Made by a program: the position numbers and the translations under genes
The notes under the pieces: model-generated
The model's database searches: none
The model's input: the letters and a program-made list of their open reading frames with translations, nothing else
What the model was told of the DNA's origin: nothing
From: Musa acuminata AAA Group
Taxonomy: Eukaryota > Streptophyta > Magnoliopsida > Zingiberales > Musaceae
Assembly: GCF_036884655.1 (NCBI RefSeq)
Contig: NC_088331.1
Coordinates: 12,471,001-12,535,000 of the forward strand
DNA: 64,000 nucleotides
Direction of reading: 5' to 3'
In this document: in pieces, positions 10,031 through 22,305 of the stretch
Numbering within the stretch: position 1 is the first letter of the stretch
How the letters are laid out: the number at the start of each line of letters is the position of its first letter

Positions 10031-11010
10031 CATGCTAGCATGAAACTAATCACTCAAATATCATCCAAAGAACTTGTACGAGGAATTCCTCATATCAAGT
10101 TCATCAAAGATAATGTGTGTGATGCTTGTCAATTAGGAAAACAAACTAAGGGTAGTTTCAAATCTAAGAATCAAATAAGCACCTCTAGGCCCTTACAATT
10201 GATCCATATGGACTTGTTTGGACCAATCTCTACATCAAGCCTAAGAGGTAGCAAATACACCTTCATCATTGTAGATGACTATAGTAGATACACATGGACT
10301 TATTTCTTGAAACACAAAAATGAATACTTTAGATATTTCACCAAGTTTTGTAAACTTGTTCAAAATGAAAAGGGTTTTATGATTTCATCAATTTGAAGTG
10401 ATCACGGTGGTGAATTTCAAAACCGTGATTTTCAAGAATTTTGTGAATCTAATGGATACAACCACAACTTCTCTACTCCAAGAAATCCTCAACAAAATGG
10501 AGTAGTAGAAAGAAAGAATAGAAATTTATAAGAAATGGCAAGAACCATGTTGAATGAACATAGTCTACCCAAATATTTTTGGGCCGAAGCCGTAAACACT
10601 GCATGCTATATTTTGAATAGAGTTCTAGTAAGACCCTTAGTCACCAAAACTCCCTATGAGTTGTGGAATAATAAAAAACCCAATGTTTCATATTTTAAAG
10701 TTTTTGGTTGTAAGTGTTTTATCTTGAATGAAAAAGATGCCTTAGGAAAATTTGATGCTAAATCTGATGAAGGAATTTTTCTTGGTTATTCTTCGGTTTC
10801 TAAAGCTTTTCGTATCTTCAATAAAAGAACTTTAACTATAGAAGAATCCATTCATGTTGTTTTCAATGAGATTTTTAAAATTAAGAAAAATGATTTTGAT
10901 GATGATGTAAATTTTGATTCTTTGAATTTAACTGAAACCTCTTCTCCAACTAGCAACTTGGATGCATCCACTTCCGAAATACCCTTACCCAAGGATTGGA
11001 AGTATGTAGA
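10031..11010 (+). pseudogene. SA integrase (rve core)
   Basis: CDACQLGKQTKGSFKS supplies the second half of the zinc-binding domain. LIHMDLFGPIS, FIIVDDYSRYTW and SDHGGEFQNRDF contain the first two catalytic acids, and NPQQNGVVERKNRN the third. The frame is broken by TGA at 10394-10396 (an Arg codon lost just before SDHGGEF) and TAA near 10530. KVFGCKCFILNEKD and GIFLGYSSVSKAFRIFNKRT follow as the usual C-terminal extension. Confidence 0.82.
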
Positions 11011-12224
11011 TGCTCATCCTAAGGAGGTAATCCTAAGAGACACATCTAAGGGGGTTCAAACACGTTCTTCTCTTAAAAATTTTTGTGCCAACGCCACTTT
11101 TTTCTCCCAAATTGAACCTAAATGTATTGACAAAGCCATGAAAGATGATTCATGGATTATCGCAATGCAAGATGAGTTAAATCAATTTGAGAGAAATAAG
11201 GTGTGGAAGCTTGTTCCTAGGTCAAATGACCATTTAGTTATTGGTACTAAATTGGTCTTTAGAAACAAGCAAGATGAATCTAGTATCGTGGTTAGAAATA
11301 AGGCTAGATTAGTGGCCAAAGGTTTCAACCAAGAAAAAGATATCGATTACGAAGAAACCTTCACTCTTGTGGCTAGATTAGAAGTCATAAGGATGCTCCT
11401 TGCCTATGCTAGTAATAATAATTTTAAGTTGTTTCAAATGGATGTTAAAAGCACTTTTCTTAATGGCTTTATTTCTGAAGATGTTTATGTTGAACAACCT
11501 CCCGAATTTGAAAATAATAGCCTCCCTAATCATGCATTTAAATTGACTAAAGCTCTTTATGGTTTAAAATAAGCCCAAGGGCTTGGTATGATAGACTTAG
11601 TATTTTTCTTATTGAAAATAATTTCATAAAAGGCAAGGTCGATACTACATTGTTTATCAAAAATTTTAAAAATAATTTTCTCATTGTTCAGATTTATGTT
11701 GATGATATTATCTTCGGTTCTACGAATTAATCTCTTTGTGATTCTTTTGTTGAAACCATGAGTCTCGATTTTGAAATGAGTTTGATGGGAGAATTAACAT
11801 TTTTCTTAGGCATACAAATTAAGCAACTAAACAATGGCATCTTTATTAGTCAAACTAAATATGCTTTAGATCTACCGAAAAAATTTAATATGATAGCTCA
11901 AAAGCTATTAACACTCCTATGAGCACCTCCATTAAGTTAGAAGTTGATGAAAGTAGAGAAAGTTTCAATCAAAAAACTTATAGGGGTATGATAGGAAGTT
12001 CACTTTACCTCACTACAACTAAACCAGACATTATGTTCAGTGTACGACTTTGTGCTAGGTTTCAATCGAACCCTAAGATATCTCATCTCAAAGCAGTTAA
12101 AAGAATATTTAGATATCTTAAAGGTACCACAAATCTAGGATTATGGTATCCAAAATCCGAGAATTTTGAGTTAATTGCTTATACTGATGTTGATTTTGCT
12201 GGGTGTAGACTAGATAGAAAAAGC
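11011..12224 (+). pseudogene. SA reverse transcriptase and RNase H, 5' part
   Basis: The RT begins around WIIAMQDELNQFERNKVWKLVPR and includes KARLVAKGFNQE, FQMDVKSTFLNGFI and IYVDDIIFGSTN (near 11693-11730), the catalytic motif. Breaks: a TAA and a lost C at about 11570-11580, a stop after FGSTN and frame changes near 11880. RNase H begins YTDVDFAGCRLDRKS near 12182. It stops at 12224, where SB is inserted, and resumes at 19634. Confidence 0.82.
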
Positions 12225-14105
12225 TATTGAATCTCGTATTTTGATGATGAAACTACTTAATATATGTTTATGATTTAATCTATGTTTTGAGTGATGTAGG
12301 ATGCTTTGATTAAGATGAGACAATTAAAGTAGGAAAATCATGTTGTGCCGGAGGAACATGTCAGAAGAGTGGACGTCGGGCCGGTGGATCAGTCGACGTA
12401 TCGACAGAAGGCTTCGGGCCGTGGACTCGAGCATCGGGCCAAGAAGAACAAGTATTGTGCCAAGGATATCGGAGTTGCGGAGTCAACTGGCCGATTGGGC
12501 AATAGGCTGCAAGAGAGGACGATGCGCCAAAGAATCGGACGAAGCGTCGATGGACCAATGACATGCCGGACAACTTGGTTAATTGCTTAGGATTAATTGT
12601 CTTGATCGAAGTTTTGTTTTAAGTGTGCAGGATTAACTATGATGGAAGAAAGACATGCAGTAGGAGTTGCGTCGGAGTCAAGACTATGATCACGTTGGGA
12701 GTTCGAGAGCTCAACGAAGTCCGGACGGTCGTCGGAGGTTCTGCGGGAACAAATCCGAGAAGTCTAGGAGCTTACCAAAAGAAGCTCGTCGGAACTCGGC
12801 AAGTGGATCATCGCAAGTCTAGGAGTTTGCCGAAAGTCCGTCGGAGCTTCCTCGAAGGTTCGTCGGATGTTCGCCGGAAGCTCGCCGGAAGAAGCGATTG
12901 ACGCACCGGAGCAAGCTATAGTAAATGTCTTAAGAATTATCGTAGTTAGCATGTAGATTAAGTTAGGAATGGGAGATGATCCCATTAACTTAATCTGGGG
13001 GCAATTGGGCCCTTGACAGACCTAAATTGGGCCGAATGGATCAACCTATTCAGACCAAAATTCCTACTAGGCGGTGGCACCGCCAGGGTAGGAGGTGGCA
13101 CCACCCAGGAGAGGGTCTCCCAGGAGAGTTGGGCGGTGAAACCGCCCCAGGTAGGCAGTGGCACTACCTGGGCTCAGTCTCTGAACGAGACTGGGCGGTG
13201 CAACCGCCCTTGACAAGCAGTGGAACCGCCTGAGCTCGGTCTCCGAGCTCTGCCAAGCGATGCAACCGCCCCTGACAGGAGGTGGCACCGCCCAGAGGCT
13301 CAGTCTTCGAGCTCTGCCAGGCGGCGCAACTGCCCCAGTCAGGCGGTGCAACCGCCAGACCCCAGAATTCCGGGAGATGACAGTTTTGAGCTCCAAATTC
13401 AAATTGGGTTAGGGCCTATAAATATCCCACCCTTTCATCAATGAAATGGTAACCCAAAGCACCGAAAGCTTAATCTTACTTTGTGATTTTAGAGCTCAAA
13501 AGTGTTAGAAAGTCTAGAAGTTCTCCTCCCTCTTTTCTTCCAAGTTTTGATCTTTCAAGAGAGGAGAGAAAAGATTGTAAGGGTTGTCTCCTAAGCCCGT
13601 CAAAATGAATGAAACTGTAAAAGAGTGGTTGGCCTTCACCTATTGAAGGAAGGCCTCTAGTGGACGTCGGTGACCTCATCGGTGGAGGAAGCCAAAAGTG
13701 GATGTAGGTCAAGATTGACCGAACCACTCTAAATCTCGGTTTGCATTTACTTTGAGCATATTATCTTTACTGCAAACCTCCTCAATAGCTTACTGCCTTC
13801 TGCGCTTTTACGATCGTGTTTCAAAGTTCAGTATTTTCCGAATCGGCGTTTAGACGTAAATCCGTTTTATCGTACGAACATCATATTTTAGTTTGCGCTT
13901 ACATTCTGATTTCTATCATAACTGCAAATTGCCCTTATAGATTTTCTTTAACTGCATCTCGCTTGATCACAAGTTAAATTGATTTACGAACCGGTTTTTC
14001 TATCGAAATCGCTTTTATCGTACGAATGCAGTTTTAATCATCGAAAGTTGTCCGCTGCACTAATTCACCCCCCCCCCCCCCACCTTAGTGCTCCTGATCA
14101 TAACA
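12225..14105 (+). repeat. SB 5' LTR, 1881 bp
   Basis: Begins TATTGAATCTCG and ends CATAACA after an unusually long poly-C run (about 14068-14082). It carries an extra 5' module of about 370 bp (GAGACAATTAAAG... to GGATTAATTGTC) that SA and S0 LTRs lack, then the shared CGGAAG block, palindrome cluster (13065-13365) and TATAAATA (about 13418). Confidence 0.92.
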
Positions 14106-14125
14106 ATTGTTATTAGAGCCCGGTA
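14106..14125 (+). other. SB degenerate primer binding site
   Basis: ATTGTTATTAGAGCCCGG sits where TGGTATCAGAGC is expected. Two positions differ (C to T types), so pairing to initiator tRNA-Met is weakened. Placement directly after the LTR end supports the call. Confidence 0.7.
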
Positions 14126-14155
14126 TTTCTCATTTCGGATTTACACTCGAGAGAA

Positions 14156-15115
14156 ATGGCTCTTCATGGCTTTCAAGAGGGCTTTTCGGTTGTTCATCCA
14201 CCGTTGTTTAACGGATTGGACTACACTTATTGGAAAACTCGAATGAGAGTTTTCATGATTTCTATGAATTTGGATTTATGGAATATTGTTGAAAACAATT
14301 TTCAACTTCCCTCTAAACCGATGAACGAATGGTCGGATTTGGAGAAGAAGTATTTTTCTTTAAACGTTAAGGATATGAATGCCTTATTTTGCGCTTTGGA
14401 CAAAAATGAGTTCAATCGGATTTCTACGTGCGAAATGACTTTTGATATTTGGCGAACACTTGAAATCACACACGAAGGCACAAGTAGTGTAAAAGATTCT
14501 AAAGTAAATTTTTTGATGCATGATTTCGAGCTTTTTCGAATGAAGCTGAGCGAAACCATTGTTGACATGTACACCCGTTTCATGGATGTCGTCAATAGTT
14601 TAAGAGCTCTTGGAAAATGTTTTTTGGATTTTGAACTCGTAAACAAGATTTTGTGTTCTCTTTCTAAGATGTGAGATTCAAAAGTAACTACAATACAAGA
14701 AGCTAAAAACCTAAACAACTTACCACTTGAAGAACTAATTGGTTTGTTGATGACATATGAAATGGTGCACAATGCACATGATGAACATGATAAACAAAAT
14801 CACCTTCCAAAGAACAGGAAGGATTTGGAACTCCGGACAAATGAATACCACTTGAGCGATGACTCAAGTGATGAGGACAATGATGAACTTGAACTTCGAA
14901 CACTAAATCTTAATAAGTTTATTAAACAAAAATATAAAATAAACAATAAACTTGAACGAAGGAAAAGGCCAAAGAAGAAGAACACAAAGCGGGATGAATC
15001 GAGCTCCTCCGAAGACGAGGAGAAAATCAAGAAAGGCGAGGTGGCAAACTATGCCTTAATCGCTTTCAATGATGAGGAAATCGAAATCCCCCTAATTTAT
15101 TTTGAAATTACTTGA
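14156..15115 (+). pseudogene. SB gag without zinc knuckle
   Basis: The start is ATG at 14156 (MALHGFQEGFSV). The Copia capsid motifs YWKTRMRVF and LFCALDKNEFNR are present. One in-frame TGA (14672-14674) sits where the family has Trp. The frame continues through LPLEELIGLLMTYEM, an acidic DDSSDEDNDELELR run and a basic RRKRPKKKNTK tail to 15115. The CCHC knuckle found at this place in SA and SE is missing, and the coiled-coil spacer is gone. SC has the same shortened tail. Confidence 0.85.
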
Positions 15116-17771
15116 TGCTTTCATGATGTATTTTCTTTTTTAGTTTAGAATTAATTTTCTTAAAAATTACAGGTTTAAAAATAAAAAAAAAATTATGATC
15201 ATGCTAGTAATTTTGAAAATGATAATATTGCATATTTTATTATAAACAAACAAAATGATTTTGATTGAAAATATGAAATCATGGTTAAGAAGTAATAATG
15301 TGTATTACGTTGATTTCCATTGTTATTTCTCGATTTTGATTAAATAAAATCATGTTTGATTAGAAGAATTGCATAATGATGTAATATTAAATATTTTGAT
15401 TAACAATTTTATGCATGAGATTTTAAGCTATACATGATGATAAGCATGTGTTATTTTCATGAGTGTATTTGAAAAACTATGGCAAAAATTTGCCCAAAAA
15501 CTTATTAAGATTATTTTTCGGACTTTCTTGATTCAATAATCAAATCACTTAATTGCCATGATTATTTTACACTATTACATGCCTTAATAACATGTTGGAA
15601 ATTATGTGTTTTAGATACAAAAATTTTCATGATCATGAGCATGTTTTATCTTCATGATTGAACTTGGAAATCTATAGCAAAACCTTGTCCGAATGCATGA
15701 AAGTGTTAAATTTCATTTTCAGATTTTCTTGATCATAACAATTCATTTTTTAGAATATATTGATCTTGATGGTTTTATGATGAAATTCATTTTTCCTTCC
15801 TAAATGTTGATGCATATTTTTATTTAACATAAATGAAAAAGCATGTTAACATGAAATCAATCACTTAAAATGAAATACTTAAAAAAGGAAAAATATATTA
15901 TCAATGAAATCATGAATCTACTTATGTTACAAATTTTATGAACCATAAAAATGATTTTTGGTGATTTGAATTTGAATGAGTTTTATCCAAAATCATGATC
16001 TTGATTCCGTGATATTTACAAATTAAGATTTATTATGAATCAAGATTCTTTCATTAATCGTTCTCCTAAGATTTTCTTTTGATTAATTATGAGTAGGTTT
16101 TTCAAAAAGAAATCATGTCTTTTGGTATTCACATGTTCTAATCTTTTATGATATGATTTTTATGCAATTCCTTGTATTCATGAAATGTTTATCGCATCAC
16201 CCAATTACTTTCTTCTTGATATTCCTTATGTGGTGATATAAAATTATGCATGAAATACTCTTGATATTATTTTGATGCATACAAATGAAAAGTTATGATT
16301 ATGAATGGTAGGATGAAATTTGACAGGTTAATACCATCATAATTTGAAACATTTATGATTTGAAATTATACATGCAATACTTATGCCTTTTATCATGATG
16401 CACATGATGTATTGCATATGATGTGTATCATGAATACTTTAAATAATGAATGCTTGGTATCATGATCAACATGTTGATAAATGCTTAACAATTTTAATGC
16501 TTGAATATCATATATGATATGCTCATAATGATGATTGATTTATTTATATCATGCATGAAAAATGAAATGTATGGTTTTGAAAATGTACATGTTTTAATTT
16601 GAAAATATAATGATAAGATTGATACTTACCTTTGTCATGAGTTAGAAATTGACGCAAAGAGTCTTCCCTTCTTTTTGACATTGACAAAGGAGGAGAAATA
16701 TCACTAGCTCATCTTGCAAACATGCACTTTGCAAAGGAAGCAAATATTTCCTAGCTTACATATTGCAAGGAAAAGAACTTGACATCTTGAACATCACAAA
16801 AATTTGCTACCTTGCATGATGTAAAATTTGCTAGAATCGATAGCTTGTGATCTAAAGAGAAGCAAAAAATTGCTATCTCAAAAGAAGCAAATTGCACAAT
16901 TCAAGACGAAAGCAAAAATTACACTTCTCAAAAGAGAAGAAATTGCTATCTTGAACATCACCAAGAATTGCTAGCTTGAAATCTCAAGAAAATGCAAAAT
17001 GTGCTATCGTGCCTATCTCAAGAAAAGCAAATATGCCAACTTGCGTATCTTTGAATTTGCTAGTTTGTAAAACTTGCATATTTCAAGAAGCAAGAGTTGC
17101 TTTCTTGAATATCTCTAAATTGCTAGCTTGCATGTTCTAAAATATTGTAACATTGCTAGCTTGCAAGATGTAGAGCTTGCAAGATGTAGAGCTTGCTATC
17201 TTGAACATCTTAAGAAACAAAAATTACAAAAGTGCTATCTTGCCTATCTCAAGAAGCAAAACATGCTAACTTGCGCATCTAGCAAAGTTGACAAAATTTG
17301 CATATTTCAAGAAGCAAGAGTTGCCTTCTTGAACATCTCTAATTTGCTAACTTGCATGATGTAGAAGTTTCGATCTCAAAAGAAGCAAAAGCGCTATCTT
17401 GTATATTGTAAAACTTGCATATCTAAAACTTGATAGCTTTAATGTTTTAAGCATGATGTAACACTTGCTAAATTTTCTAGCTTCAAAACTGCATGATGAT
17501 AAAACTTGATATTATGTTTTTCATTCAATGAGTTAAACTTATATTCCAAACACAAGAATAGTTGTACTTCTCCTTTTTGTTGATGACAAAGGGGGAGAAG
17601 TATGTTGATGACATGACATGTTATGCATAAGTATATGATGACATGTTGCTTGGATTTTTGAATCCAAGAGTTTCTATCAATATGGCATATTGATATGGGA
17701 GTTTGTTTAAACTCCGAGAGTTAAGGTTAACTCCGTCATCAAGTGGTTGCCATCATCAAAAAGGGGGAGAT
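15116..17771 (+). other. SB long AT-rich 3' non-coding region with PPTs
   Basis: No coding potential. Rich in ATGAT/CATGA words up to about 16650. Polypurine tracts are AAAGGAGGAGAA (16686-16697), AAAGGGGGAGAA (17588-17599, after TTGTTGATGAC) and the terminal AAAAAGGGGGAGAT before 17772. Its equivalents in SA, SC, SE and SH carry the same motif order, so this is a family-wide feature. Confidence 0.78.
16720..17490 (+). repeat. Degenerate tandem repeats in SB 3' region
   Basis: Imperfect copies of a 30-60 bp unit built from TTGCTAGCTTG, AACATCTCAAGAAG and CAAAAATTGC recur about ten times, including a local exact duplication of TGCAAGATGTAGAGCT near 17161-17190. A related block appears on the minus strand in SC (about 25300-25750) and faintly in SH (50040-50150). 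Confidence 0.7.
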
Positions 17772-19633
17772 TGTTGAATCTCGTATTTTGATGATGAAAC
17801 AACTTGATATATGTTTATGATTTAATCTGCATTTTGAGTGACGCAGGATGCTTCGATCAAGATGAGACAATTAAAGCAAGAAAATCATGTTGTGCCGGAG
17901 GAACATGTTAGAAGATTGGACGTTGGGCAGGTGGATCGGTCGACATATCGACAGAAGGCTTCGGGCCGTGGACTTGGGCATCGGGCCAAGAAGAGCGGGT
18001 ATTGTGCCAAGTATATCGGAGTTGTGGAGTCAATTGGCTGATTGTGCAATAGGCTGCAGGAGAGGACGATGCGCCGAAGAATTAGATGAAGCGTCGATGG
18101 ACCAATGATGTGCCGGACAACTTGGTTAATTGCTTAGGATTAATTGTCTCGATCGAAGTTTTGTTTTAAGTGTGCAGGATTAACTACGATGGAAGAAAGA
18201 CATGCAATAGGAGTTGCATCGGAGTCAAGACTATGATCACGTTGGGAGTTTGAGAGCTCAACGGAAGTCCGGACAATCGTCGGAGGTTTTGCGGGAACAA
18301 ATCCGAGAAGGCCAGGAGCTTGCCAAAAGAAGCTCGTCGGAACTCGCCAAGTGGATCATCGCAAGTCCAGGAGTTTACTGGAAGTCCATCAGAGCATCGT
18401 CGAAGGTTCATCAGATGTTCGCCGGAAGTTCGCCAGAAGCTCGCCGGAGGAAGCGATTGACGCACCGGAGCAATCTGTAGTAAATGTCTTAAGAATTATC
18501 ATAGTTAGCATGTCTATTTAGGAATGGGAGGTGATCTCATTAACTTAATCTGAGGGCAATTGGGCTCTTGACAGACCCAAATTGGGCCGAATGGATCAAC
18601 CCATTCGGACCAGAATTCCTACTAGGCGGTGGCACCACCAGGGTAGGAGGTGGCACCACCCAGGAGAGGGTCTCCCAGGAGAGCTGGGCGGTGAAACCGC
18701 CCCAGGCAGGCGGTGGCACCGCCTGGGCTCAGTCTCCGAGCGAGATTGGGCGGTGCAACCGCCCTTGACAAGCGGTGGAACCACCTGAGCTCGGTCTCCA
18801 AGCTCTGCCAAGCGGTGCAACTGCCCCTGACAGAAGGAGGCACTGCCCAGAGGCTCAGTCTTCGAGCTCTGCTAGGCGGTGCAATTGCCAAACCCCAGAA
18901 TTCTAGGAGATGATAGTTTTGAGCTCCAAATTCAAACTGGGTTGGGGCCTATAAATACCCCACCCTTTCAGCAATGAAAGGGTATCCCAAAGCACCGAAA
19001 GCTTGATCTTACTCTATGATTTTAGAGCTCAAAAGTGTTATAAAGTCTAGAAGTTCTCCTCCCTCTTTTCTTCTAAGTTTTGATCTTTCAAGAGAGGAGA
19101 GAAAAGTTTGTAAGGGTTGTCTCCTAAGCCTGTCAAAAGGAGTGAAACTGTAAAAGGGTGGTTGGCATTCGCCTATTGAAGGAAGGCCTCTAGTGGATGT
19201 CGGTGACCACATCGGTGGAGGAAGCCAAAAGTGGATGTAGGTCAAGATTGATCGAACCACTCTAAATCTCGGTTTGTATTTACTTTGAGCATATTATCTT
19301 TACTACAAACCTCCTCAATAGCTTACTGCCTTCTACGCTTTTACGATCGTGTTTCAAAGTTCAGTATTTTCCGAATCGGCGTTTAGACGTAAATCAGTTT
19401 TATCGTATGAACATCATATTTCAGTTTACGCTTACATTTTGATTTCTATCATAACTGTAAATTGCCCTTATAGATTCGCTTTAACTGCATCTCGATTGAT
19501 CACAAGTTAAAGTGATTTACGAATCGAGTTTTCTATTGAAATCGCTTTTATCGTAAGAACACAATTTTAATCATTGAAAATTTTTCGCTGCACTAATTCA
19601 CCCCCCCCCCTCTTAGTGCTCCTGATCCTAACA
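17772..19633 (+). repeat. SB 3' LTR, 1862 bp
   Basis: Begins TGTTGAATCTCG after the PPT and ends CCTAACA, then the AAAGC duplication. Compared by eye with the 5' LTR over the first 350 bp, about 34 sites differ (near 10%), mostly C/T and G/A. It contains a palindrome cluster (18622-18890) and TATAAATA (about 18951). Confidence 0.92.
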
Positions 19634-20058
19634 AAAGCACATCAGGAACATGTCAATTTTTCGGACATTCCCTTGTTACCTGGTCATCTAAGAAACAAAG
19701 CTCGGTTACACTATCAACAACCGAAGCTGAGTATATTGTAGCTAGTGCATGCTGTGCACAAGTTGTGTGGATGAAAAACACCTTAGAAGATTATAAAGTC
19801 CATCTTAAAAACATTCCCATTAAGTGTGATAACACAAGTGCAATATGTTTAACAAAGAATCTCATTCAACACTCAAGAACAAAATATATTGATATTAGAC
19901 ATCACTTTATATGAGATCATATCACTAATCATGATGTAATCATAGAGTTCATAGATACTAAGCATCAACTAGCTAATATTTTTACAAAACCACTAAGTGA
20001 AGAACAATTTGATTTCATTAGAAGAGAATTAGGAATGTTGATGTGTCCGAATGCATAA
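19634..20058 (+). pseudogene. SA RNase H, 3' part
   Basis: Continues the RNase H split by [14 protein letters not shown], then SSKKQSSVTLSTTEAEYI with the catalytic Glu, KCDNTSAICL with an Asp, and KHQLANIFTKPL. It ends at TAA (20056-20058) after RRELGMLMCPNA, the same C-terminus as SE. One internal TGA near 19913 replaces an Arg codon before DH. It is a direct continuation once SB and one copy of AAAGC are ignored. Confidence 0.85.
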
Positions 20059-21342
20059 ACTTGTTAAAATTATTTTTGGACTTTATTGATTGAATGATCA
20101 AATCACTTGATTGCCATTACATGCCTAAAATAACATGTTGGAAATTAATACAAAAATTTTCATAACAATGAGCATGTTTTGTCTTCATGATTGTATTTAA
20201 AAATCTATAGTATAGTCTTGTCCGAATGCATGAAAGTATTAATTTCATTTTCGGATTCTCTTAACAAGTGTTAATTTCATTTTCGGATCTTCTTGATCCT
20301 AACAATCGGATTTTCTCGATACATTATTCTCTTCCGGACTTAATAAACATATGTCATATCGAGTTTGATTCTCATCATTGATTTTTGACATATGAAATCA
20401 ACTAGCAAATACATCTCTCATTCACTTATCATGTGAAAAATATTTTTTGAAAAATGGATTTGATGAAATGATTCTTGCTTGTAAATTCCTTCTTAAAATA
20501 TGGATGATAGTGTTTTTACTTGCAAGGATTTGTTTCACATACATATCTTGATCCTTGTAAAAATGAAGCATGATTTAATCTCTCTAAAGTAAACTCACAA
20601 ATAGCTGGTATCATAAATAGCCTTCCTCCTTCATACAAAAAGATAATAACAAATAAAAAGGAAGAAGTATTCAAAGCTATCTCCATGTCATGTTTTCCTT
20701 GAAATGTTTGCATAATTGGTATCCTATCACTCACTATTGGAAAATAACATGAACCTAGTTATGGCATGAATAATTACCGCACTTATGCTTAAAATTTGCT
20801 TATATCGTTCTCCTTTTTGTTGATGACAAAGGGGGAGAAATATATGAATTGATACTATGAGTGTCATATTTGAATGAGAAATATATGAATTGATGCTATG
20901 AGTGTCATATTTGCACTATGTTATTGCCATATCATGATAAAATATCAAAAACTTGCATAGCAACTTTACTTGTTGATATCTTGCCATGTGATGCTACGAT
21001 TGCTAAACACTTGAAATGTTTCCTTTACGTTAAGATATCAAAAGCTTAAATTGTAAATTTACATATTGATATCTTATGTTGAACTGCTACCATCATTCAT
21101 ATTCGAAATGTAAAACTTGAGAATGGATGTCAAGTCTTGACATCATTTTCAGTAAGATACATCATGATAGGAATCATGATGGGAGTAATTGATAAGGTTA
21201 AGAGTTCTTAACTTATCAATAAGTCTATTGAATTCAAAGGCCTTGAATTCAAGAATGACTTATCTCAAGTATGGCATATAGATAGGGGGAGTTAAGGTTA
21301 ACTCCGTTATCAATTGATTGTTATCATCAAAAAGGGGGAGAT
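20059..21342 (+). other. SA 3' non-coding region with polypurine tracts
   Basis: AT-rich, no gene. It holds a duplicated TTAATTTCATTTTCGGAT motif (about 20250-20290), AAAGGGGGAGAA (20828-20839) after TTGTTGATGAC, GATAGGGGGAGTTAAGG near 21280, and the terminal PPT AAAAAGGGGGAGAT (about 21329-21342). It is collinear with 1383-2292 and with the minus-strand 34716-35780. Confidence 0.78.
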
Positions 21343-22305
21343 TGTTGAATCTCGGATTTTGATGATGAAGTCAATTGTCATTTGTTATCTAATCCATATG
21401 TTGAGATAAGTGTGTAGGATTAACTACGATGAAAGTAAGGCATGCAGTAGGAGTTGCGTCGGAGTCAAGACTATGATCACATTGGGAGTTCGAGAGTTCG
21501 ACGGGAGTCCGGACGGTCGTCGGAGGTTCTACGGGAACAAATCCTAGAAGTCCAGGAGCTTGCCATAAGAAGCTAGTTGGAACTCACCGAGTGGATCGTC
21601 GCAAGTCCAGGAGTTTGCCGGAAGTCCATAGGACCATCACCGAGGGTTCATCGGATGATCAACGGAAGTTCGCCGGAAGCTTGCCGAAAGAAGCGATTGA
21701 CGCACCGGAGCAAGTTGTAGTAAATGTCTTAAAAAATATCATAGCTAGCACTATGATTAAGTTACAAATGGGTGGTGATCTCATTAACTTAATCTTGGGG
21801 CAATTGGGCCCTTGACAGACCCAAATTGGGTCGAATGGATCAGCCCATTCAAACCCAGATTTCTTGGCCAGCGGTGGCACCGCCCAAGGCTCAGTCTCTG
21901 AGCTCTGCCAAGCAGTGCAACCACCCTTGATAGGAGGTGGCACCGCCCAGAGGCTAAGTCTCCGAGCTCTGCCAGGCGGTGCAACCGTCAGACCCCAGAA
22001 TTCTGGGAGATGACAGTTTTGAGCTCGGAATTCAAACTGGTTTGGGGCCTTTAAATAACCCACCCTTTCCTGCATTAAAGGGCACCGAAAGCTTGATCTT
22101 ACTCTATGATTTTAGAGCTCAAAAGTGTTGTAAAGTCTAGAAGTTCTCCTCCCTCTTTTCTTCCAAGTTTTGATCTTTCAAGAGAGGAGAGAAAAGTTTG
22201 TAAGGGTTGTCTCCTAAGCCCGTCAAAAGGAGTGAAACTGTAAAAGGGTGGTTGGCCTTCGCCTATTGAAGGAAGGCCTCTAGTGGATGTTGGTGACCTC
22301 GTTGG
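21343..22305 (+). repeat. SA 3' LTR, truncated at 963 bp
   Basis: Begins TGTTGAATCTCGG, passes the CGGAAG block, a shortened palindrome cluster (about 21868-21990), a damaged TATA (TTTAAATAACC) and part of the transcribed region. It ends in GACCTCGTTGG, where SC begins. The missing U5 part is not found elsewhere in the window. Confidence 0.85.

Larger units (their letters stand above)
12225..19633 (+). mobile_element. SB: complete non-autonomous Sirevirus (gag only)
   Basis: Two LTRs in the same orientation are flanked by a perfect 5-bp target duplication AAAGC (12220-12224 and 19634-19638) inside the SA RNase H. Inside are only a PBS-like site, a shortened gag and about 2.65 kb of AT-rich non-coding sequence ending in a PPT. 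Protease, integrase and RT are absent. It must have been mobilised in trans, unless pol was lost after insertion. SC has the same organisation, which argues for a non-autonomous lineage. Confidence 0.9.
6439..22305 (+). mobile_element. SA: Sirevirus-like Copia element, split by SB
   Basis: Full layout: 5' LTR, PBS, gag, pol, 3' non-coding region with two PPTs, and a 3' LTR cut off at 22305 by SC. SB sits in its RNase H (12225-19633). The domain order protease-integrase-RT-RNase H is Copia type. LDSGCS protease, the coiled-coil block after Gag, the iMet PBS and multiple PPTs indicate Sirevirus. Many stops and at least four frameshifts make it dead. The right flank after its 3' LTR is not found in the window. 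Confidence 0.88.

Noticed and set aside
14068..14082. Poly-C tract (also about 1350, 3955, 7935, 19600, 30455, and G-runs about 33050) as a G-quadruplex system
   Set aside because: It is a single homopolymer run fixed near the LTR end in this family, with length differences expected from slippage. No four-run quadruplex pattern.
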